A stretch of DNA of 64,000 bases from Toxonevra muliebris (lineage: Eukaryota > Arthropoda > Insecta > Diptera > Pallopteridae). The notes beneath the pieces are model-generated. The model saw nothing but the letters and a program-made list of their open reading frames with translations, was not told the DNA's origin and searched no databases. Location: positions 72,781,235 to 72,845,234 of the forward strand of contig OY829326.1 in assembly GCA_963691655.1 (NCBI GenBank), written 5' to 3'. A program made the translations under genes and the position numbers. Below, piece after piece: positions 57,367 through 64,000 of the stretch (position 1 is its first letter; each line of letters begins with the position of its first letter).

Positions 57367-59189
57367 TTAGGTCGGTAAGGCCCCAGTAGCTGGGGCTATT
57401 TTTTTTTTTTGTTCAAGAAATCTCTTTATGGAAAACAAATATCAAAAGAGAACCAAACTACTCGTTGGTGTTTGTTTTGTTACTTGTGTATGCAGATAAT
57501 TTTGAGAAATGCCGTTACTCATGTCTTCTCTCTCTCTATCATTTGTTATTTACTCCCGCTTAAGCAATGATTTTGCCAACGATGAATGCAATCAAAGAAT
57601 ATATAATACATAGAAGGCGCATCACGAACAAATTTATTTGCACAAAAATTTTGTTCTATGGAGCCATAACTGCCTCCAGTTTACACTCAAAATTCAATTG
57701 TTCTCATAAAACCAATGAGTTGTTGAAATTATTTGTTTCTCTTTGTTGTTGGCTTTGTTTAATGAGAGGGGTTTTTTAAAGAGAGTTTTGTAATTTCTTT
57801 TTTTTTTTTGGTTTTCGTACTTGTAATATGAGCTGGTGTTTTCATTATTTAGCAGAATTCACATCGCAAAGCCGGTGTGCTTTTATGTGTGGCACAGTTT
57901 ATGAAATTCAAATCCCAAGTTGTGACGCGAAAAAATAGGTATTTTTGAAGAATTTTTTTCAGGTAAACTAATAAAGTTTTTTATTATCTAAAAGTGCATG
58001 TATTAAACTTAACTTTAACTAATTTCTATTCAAAAATATTTAAAACTTCATGAGTAATGTGCGATCCCGTCGACGCCTTTCTAGAAAACATGTTTTGCTA
58101 TGAGCAATATTTTGCAAATCTAGATCATTTGAAATCCAAAAATGAAATGGATTTACTTTTATTATAGGATTATCTAGTGATTAGTGGAAGGATTTGAAAA
58201 AATATGCATATTTAACAAAATGGCCGACTATCAAAGTTAACAGTTCAATTTGAACTAAAAAACGCTGTTTCAGCTGTAAAAAAAAGTTTTCTTTCGATTA
58301 ATCTAGATTATTATATATTGAAAAAGCATATAAATTTGAAAATAATCGGTTTAGAAGTTGTAGAATAATCGTGGTCACCGACTTCAATAATGACTTTTTT
58401 GAGAAAAACGCGTTTAAAGTTTCAACTTACTTTAATGTCAAGAAGAAAATTTTTTTTGGAAATAACAAAGAGTCAAAAATTTTCTCTGGATCAACTTAAA
58501 AATTTGTAGACATATTTTTGAAAACATATACTTTAAGAAAATGCAAAAAAAAGTAGATGGTTTAAGAGTTACAACTGGAGGTGCCTCCTTAAAAACTTTC
58601 TAAATCGATTGATTTCAACTTTTTATGCTTTTTCGAATACAAAAAAAAAATATTACTAAAAAGAAATTTTGCTACCATTAAAATTTTAGGTCACAAATTG
58701 AAAAAAAAATCAATTAGGTGGGAAAACAATATTGATACTCGGTAACAACGCAAAAAAAAAAAACACATGTACTTACATATTAAACGAAAAAAAACCTTCC
58801 TATGAAACTATCTGCAGTCTCACTTGGCGGCACTCTATAACGATGTGAGAGAACCTAAGAAAAAAATCACCAAGAGAGTGCATGGGAGAGAGTAAAAGCA
58901 AAATAACTGAGTGGTTTTGCTCTTCCTCTTTACTGCGACCGCCCGTACCCGAAACGAAAGAAACATATTTTGGAAAAATAATGAGAGATGCGCCTTCTGT
59001 GTATTGTATATTCTTTGATGCAATGCTTTGTTCAATGATTGAATTTTAAAGAACTTCCGACGCTAATATTTTGGAATTAAATCTGATAATTTTTGGCTAA
59101 CCTACTCGTCAAACTCTTTAAATTAATATATAATATCTATCTATAGCACTTCTGGAATAAAATTGTAGTTACATTAATAAACGTGTAGA
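57367..59189 (-). mobile_element. Short non-autonomous Helitron, copy 2 (inverted, interrupted)
   Basis: Complement of 23781-24205. The 5' end TCTACACG is at 59189 and is preceded by A (complement of 59190). The hairpin GCCCCAGCTACTGGGGC is at 57380-57396, and the 3' end CTAA at 57367-57370 is followed by C rather than T. Length is about 391 bp without the nested element at 57591-59019. The GA microsatellite is shorter than in copy 1. Confidence 0.8.
57588..59022. mobile_element. 1,429-bp DNA element nested in Helitron copy 2, TSD GCA
   Basis: 57591-59019. The left end ATCAAAGAATATATAATACA continues to AGAAGGCGCATC; the right end is its complement, 31 of 33 positions matching. Flanked by GCA at 57588-57590 and 59020-59022. 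Helitron copy 1 keeps the empty site (complement of 23965-23990: GAATGCAATGC). No transposase ORF recognised; superfamily uncertain. Confidence 0.85.
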
Positions 59190-60509
59190 TTCCTATGTAT
59201 GTAAAAAGTCACCCAGTGAAATTACAAAATAAAAATTTGCTCCCTCAATATCAGTAGATTACGAAATATCTTTTTCCCCGTTCAAAATCGTTTTTTCTAT
59301 TTAATAATTTAAAAGTGAGATGGTCAGAGTTATATGGTAGCTGTGCATTTGCATAAGATAAGACTCAATAAACAAATAAAATACATGTGTGGTATCTTTT
59401 TAAAAGATAAAAATTTTTCCTTATTATTGTATTTATTAGAGCCAGCTCTTTTGGTTTTATTTCCCCACCCAGAATTTAATAAAAAATTTTAACAAATTCA
59501 AATTAGTTTTAATTCCCCTGCGAGATTAAAACAGTCGAAAATGAGCTCATTTTCTGGTCTTAAAAGACTTTTTTTGGGGTGAAAATGGTACATTACATAA
59601 GACTCCACATCGTTTTTTGCAGTCATTTTCGAGTTTTTTCAAAATTTATTCTTTTCGGATTTTTTTTTAGTAATCTTCAAAACATTCATAAATATTTTTT
59701 TTGCCCTTTTTTGTAGTAATTTTTAAGTGATTCTTCATTATTTTTCTAGTGCATTTCTAGTCATTTTTCGGTACTTTTTCTAGCCAGTTTTGAGTCATTT
59801 CTCAGTCTAATATCAGTCATATTTCGGTTGTTCTTCAAACTTTCTTAAAACTTGTCAGAAACGAAATTCGATTCTCATTGAAACTCCTTTTTTCCCGTGT
59901 GTCCACTAAAATTTCAAACTCGGCATTTCGGCAAAATTTGCCTTCGTGTGTCCACACTATTAGAATAATGAATTTCCAAATAATTTTAAAAGTGGTTCGT
60001 TTCGGTTGTCGCGAACCACATTTTTGGCTCAGAATAAAATGAGAGGCAAATGAACTAAAAGATCCGTTTCCTCAAGTGGACTATAATTCCCAAGTTTAGT
60101 GCCAAGTTACTGAAAAATAAGAAAAATGTATAAATTCACTCACCTTCGTTTAAGCCCAAATCAAATCATGTTTATAGCTTTTACTTTTGCACAACCAACT
60201 AAATCTAATAAAAATGGCAATCGCGGACACGTGTCTCCATCTAACTGCCGTACTTAAAAAAAAAATCACTAGTTTTCTTATTTTTAGTGAAAGAAGATAA
60301 TAGCCGATCACTAGTGCCGCTACCCTACATAACCACAAAAAATTACAATAGGTATTCTCTCATAACGCTTAAATTTCCATAGCAGTAAATCAGTGGCTGT
60401 TTACAGCGCTGCTCTACTTAAATCTTTCTCAAAATTTTTTGACAGTGAACAGCTTCGTAGTTTTTACTGCCACTGGCGTGACACGCTGATTGTAATTTAA
60501 GCTTAACGG
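59190..60509. other. Non-coding upstream region of the atlastin-like gene
   Basis: 59570-59850 holds irregular repeats of AGTCATTTTTCG-like motifs, about 25 bp apart. No gene recognised. Confidence 0.4.
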
Positions 60510-60635
60510 GGTTTACACGAGCGAGCATGCTCTCGTGCCGTGCTCGACAACCATTATCAAAAATTTTGGTGCACGATCGGACGCCGATATTGGCAAGCCG
60601 GATTGTGAAATATGCTCTGCTCGTTCGTGTAAACC
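60510..60635. mobile_element. 126-bp inverted-repeat element in the promoter region of the atlastin-like gene
   Basis: GGTTTACACGAGCGAGCATG at 60510 is inverted at the right end (complement GGTTTACACGAACGAGCAGA, from 60635). The interior is GC-richer than the flanks. No target duplication identified. It lies 132 bp upstream of the ATG and may overlap the transcription start or 5' UTR. Confidence 0.65.
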
Positions 60636-60718
60636 AACCTATTGAGAGAACGATTCGTGTCGTGTTCGGTTTATTTTTGTTCCTTCGTCTTAACTATTTT
60701 CACTTTGTTCTTTTTTCA

Positions 60719-60767
60719 GAAGTTAAAATATTACAATCAAGTATCCTAAACTAAAGTGAACATCAAA
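60719..60767 (+). promoter_or_regulatory. Probable 5' UTR exon start / splice acceptor before the atlastin-like ATG
   Basis: A pyrimidine-rich tract (about 60670-60717, ending TTCTTTTTTCAG) is a strong acceptor. The 49 nt to the ATG would be 5' UTR, with CATCAAA before ATG as a good fly start context. No donor was identified with confidence upstream. Confidence 0.5.
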
Positions 60768-63700
60768 ATGCCTTTAAACGCAGTAAAAGTTCTAGTGCCT
60801 GCGAAAAAGCACTCATTTAATTTAAATAAGAAGGAACTTGCTCAGTTACTTATGCAGGAAAATATTAAGGATCGCTTCATGTGTGTTGTTGCTGTGGCGG
60901 GTGGATTTCGTACTGGCAAAAGTTTTATGCTTGATTTCTTTATAAGATATTTAGAGCAGACTGTAAGTTCGCATCCATGAATCACTAAATATGGTTATGT
61001 ATGATTTATCAGACAAACAATAATTTCCTTATTTTTATACATGTACACGTAGTATAAAAAACATAATATTCATCGCGATTGGCTCGGCGATGAAACTAAT
61101 AAACTTGAGGGCTTTTCATGGAAATACGGATCAAAACGCGATACTATAGGCATTCTAATGTGGCCTGATATATATTTATACGATCATCCGAATGGCGATA
61201 AGATCGCCATCATTCTACTGGACACGCAGGGCACCTTCGACAAAGAGAGTACTATGATGGAAAATACTACTGTATTTGGCCTTAGCACATTGATATCATC
61301 AGTTATGATTTACAATATCCAAAATAGATTGGATGAAAGTTATCTACAGCATTTGCAACTCTTCACCGAATACGGTCGTATGGCTTTAGACTCATCAAAT
61401 GAAACACCTTTTCAGAATTTATTGTTTTTGGTGCGCGATTGGGGATATCCGGAGGAAACTGATTATGGGATCGAAGGAGGTAAAAAAATGCTCAATGAAT
61501 ATTTGGAAATAAATGACACGCAGGTTCCTGAGCTGAAAACTGTCAGACAACACATTAAATCTTGTTTTATTAACGTTGATTGCTTTCTTATGCCACATCC
61601 AGGCCCAAATGTAGGAACAAAGGCATTTGATGGTTGCTTGAAAGATTTAGATGTAAAGTTTAAAGAAAATTTGCGCGCTTTAGTGCCATTAATTCTGGCA
61701 CCTGAAAACTTAGTTGTTAAGACTATAAATGGTGAACGTATACATGTTCAGTTTTTATTAAAATATTTGGAAACATACATGTTGGTCCTCAATAGCAATA
61801 AAATGCCGGAACCACAAACTGTCTTGATGGTAAAACAAGACAAAATTGTAAACGAATTTTAATTTCATAGATATTTCTCATTTTTCAGGCAACTGCGGAA
61901 GCTAGCTATCATAGAGCTATAATTATTTCAAACAAAATATATGATGCTGAGATGAAAGATCTGGACAGGGGCAAGCTTCACTATTGGGAAACAACTGCGC
62001 TAGAGCAGAAATCTTTGCACGCTTCAAAAAAGGCAATGGATCAAGTAAGTACTTAAATAGTAGATGAATATTCCGAGTTATTAATATCATTTCGTTAATT
62101 TCCCTTCCAAATTTACAGTTCGACCAGCAAAAGAAATTATGTGGGGATGATTTCTTTAATAAATACCGCGATATTCTTGTTGAGAATATACAAGAGAAAT
62201 ACAACCGCATCAAAGAACTCTATGAAGGAAAAAAGGTACGCGTAAAGTAAGGAAAGCGGATTGAGGGAAATGAAAATATTTTTTGAAGCAATTTTAATTC
62301 TTGGAGGTCTAGTCAGATGCAGATACATTTTCATCTTCCTTTCTTGAGTTTTCGAGTGTCGAATTTTCCATTTCAATCAAAACTCTTTGAAAATAGATAA
62401 TTTTTCTAACCAAATATGTATATAATACTTTTGCAATATCCAGTTATTTTCATTTTGCTTAATTCGTAAAGCCACGATTCAATTATTCGGCAAAATTTAA
62501 AACTTTCGAGTTCATTTAGTCTTGTTTCTTTTTTAACAAAATATTAAATTTTTGTTTCAAACGCTCTTTAACCCACCCCGTCAACATACAATATCATTTT
62601 AGTGTGTGCATATTAGAATGGATTAAATAATTTTCATTAATCAACTTTACGATAAATTCTAAGCAATTTTCCCTAAGGAAGTATAGCTCTAAGTCCGACT
62701 TAGATCCTGCAGACATTCACTTTCGAAAACTTTGAAAAGTTTAAATTTGATGTTAAAGACAATCCAAGGTTTTTTTATATAAAAATATACAAGGTGTATG
62801 TCGAACTATAATCTCAAAAGAAAATTTGTCTACAACATATCTTTCACTTGACAAAGTAAAAAGCGTTATTGAGAAAAAACGAAGAAAAAAGGATATTTTT
62901 TTGCTACCGTGATTGATACATTTGGGTCATTGTGAATCTAGTGCCATAAACCGAATACTACTCGCGAACTGGATTTTCTGAAAAAGTTTTAAGTTTTTCG
63001 ACAAAAAACAGTTTTTGTAGGCAAACTTTTCTGTTGTTGGCTTGACACCAATCGATCGATTTCTTTTGAAACCTTTCTAACAAGTCCTTATTTGTTAAAA
63101 TCAGATGAAAATTAATTGATTTACGAGCGATTTTAGTAAAGGCTAGATTAAATTTCACCCAAAAAATCGCATATTAAATTTTCTGGTTCTCTATACGGAC
63201 CCGCTTTTGTTGAATTTTCAGCTCACGAAGGGTGTTAGCAATTTAAAAACGGTTTGTGGCGCTGGAATCACATTGACCCAGTATGTAAAACGCACAGGCA
63301 AAAACATAAACTTTTTTTCGATCATACATCGCCGCCACTTTAATATGCATACTTTTATAAATTAATTTCGCAGATCTACTCAGAAGTTTTTTCGCAAAAC
63401 GCAGTGAACACTGCTCATGATACTTATGTCAAACTCATGCGGGGAGTGCCTGAAACTACTGAAAAACATTTAAATCCAAAAATGTTAAAGGAACATCATT
63501 TAAGTGCTCAGGAAAAGGCGTTTAATGAGGTTAGTAAGACCGACCGTGCGAATACAATTATTTTTTCCACATGTAGCTTTTTAATTGCCTAAGTGATTAT
63601 TGTCAAACTTATGGAAGTTCAAAAGGACATTTCAAGAAGCTGCAAGGGTAAAAAATCATTGCCTACATCAGGTTTAAGTGTAATTTTTTTATGTTTTTGC

Positions 63701-64000
63701 TGATTAATATTTTAAAATTGTTCACAGTTAAAATCTCAATTGGAACTCAACGGATCGCAACGTTTTGATGAATATCTTAATCTTTTGAAGGATCTGATAA
63801 ATAATAGCTATGAAGACATTAAAGAATTTAATGCAGAAATTAAAGAGCGTAATGATCGTTTAGATATGATGGATAAGAACTCTGAAGTATATAAAGCGGA
63901 AGTTGAAATGTTGAAGAAAGACCTTCAAGACCGTAGAGATTTTTTAGATGAGATGGATAGGATGAGAACAAAAAATGAGGAAAAAGTTGAAAAGTTGTTG
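60768..64000 (+). CDS. Atlastin-like dynamin-family GTPase, 5' part; gene continues beyond window
   Basis: Atlastins are GTPases that fuse ER membranes. Exons: 60768-60962, 61053-61829, 61889-62044, 62119-62235, 63374-63529, 63618-63647 and 63728 to the window end, all with GT/AG borders and phase 0 joins. The P-loop is VAVAGGFRTGKSFMLDFF (G1), then DWLGDETNKLEGFSW and RDTIGI (switch 1, usually RETTGI), LLDTQGTFD (G3) and LVRDWGYPEE (G4, the RD motif of atlastin/GBP). LMPHPGPNV and LLAP-type segments also match atlastin. The middle domain follows at 61889-62235. A second, related middle domain follows at 63374-63850, then a charged coiled coil. No membrane hairpin is reached. The start ATG is the first in frame after the acceptor at 60718. 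Being divergent and intron-rich, it is more likely a paralog than the single canonical fly atlastin. Confidence 0.85.
61889..62235 (+). other. First middle-domain (three-helix) module of the atlastin-like protein
   Basis: Exons of 156 bp (61889-62044) and 117 bp (62119-62235). ATAEASYHRAIIISNKIYDA matches the start of the atlastin middle domain (ATAEAN...AKELY). DQFDQQKKLCGDDFFNKYRD matches FQFAAKRKMGGEEFTEKFRK. Confidence 0.75.
62236..63373 (+). other. 1.1-kb intron between the two middle-domain modules
   Basis: GTACGC donor, GCAG acceptor. AT-rich with no recognised repeat. It is the only long intron in the visible part of this gene. Confidence 0.6.
63374..64000 (+). other. Second middle-domain module and coiled coil
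   Basis: The first exon is again 156 bp (63374-63529): NAVNTAHDTYVKLMRGVPET, then MLKEHHLSAQEKAFNE. A 30-bp micro-exon FKRTFQEAAR (63618-63647) and LKSQLELNGSQRFDEYLNLL (from 63728) follow, aligning with the same family segment as module 1. After about 63830 the sequence is heptad-like and highly charged (KNSEVYKAEVEMLKKDLQD), predicted coiled coil. Confidence 0.7.

Noticed and set aside
1..64000. CRISPR arrays, bacterial operons or phage genes
   Set aside because: None seen; introns, CUB/EGF domains and insect transposons show nuclear animal DNA. The regular 15-mers at 35.8-36.8 kb are irregularly spaced and not CRISPR-like.

Overview
The window looks like nuclear DNA of a higher fly. It is AT-rich, introns are mostly short (60-80 bp) with GTAAGT-type donors, and there are two animal genes, both on the + strand, separated by about 47 kb of nested transposable elements. 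The transposon families (a Mos1-like mariner, jockey-like and R1-like non-LTR elements, hAT, pogo-like and PIF-like MITEs) fit Diptera. A true fruit fly (Tephritidae) is a guess from style, not proof.

Region 1, 1-13020: the 3' part of a cubilin-type endocytic receptor gene. Calcium-binding EGF repeats are followed by 27 CUB units (my count), spread over about 20 exons and ending at a TAA at 13018-13020. The reading frame is well conserved over almost 3,000 codons, yet it carries at least eight lesions. There are three in-frame stops (856, 1093, 3744), three frameshifts (about 213-224, 5333, about 9318), one CUB missing its middle, and a 1,053-bp hAT element inserted into a CUB exon with an exact 8-bp target duplication. 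Either this is a recently dead copy of cubilin, or the small lesions are partly sequencing errors on top of a real transposon insertion.

Region 2, 13021-60500: no host gene was recognised. It holds an R1-like endonuclease relic; a long inverted-repeat element with a second element near its centre; a minisatellite-like TTTTGGTCTGAA tract; a pair of short non-autonomous Helitrons in opposite orientation (23781-24205 and 57367-59189, the second split by a 1,429-bp element); a 5'-truncated jockey-like retrotransposon with a 494-codon reverse transcriptase ORF; a second non-LTR relic; a full-length but broken Mos1-type mariner with TA duplication; three or four other mariner/Tc1 relics; a Helentron/HINE-like pair (41873-43160 and 48001-50030, the second with a nested MITE); several copies of a repeat holding two convergent tRNA-like promoters; pogo-like and PIF-like MITEs; and a perfect 709-bp tandem duplication. 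Several insertions can be checked inside the window because an empty copy of the target is also present.

Region 3, 60500-64000: the 5' part of an atlastin-family dynamin-like GTPase gene, continuing past the window end. The GTPase core is clearly atlastin. However, the middle (three-helix-bundle) module appears twice in tandem, each copy starting with an exon of exactly 156 bp, and is followed by a long coiled coil where ordinary atlastin has its membrane hairpin. This is the most unusual protein in the window.

All calls come from reading the sequence; no database search was run.
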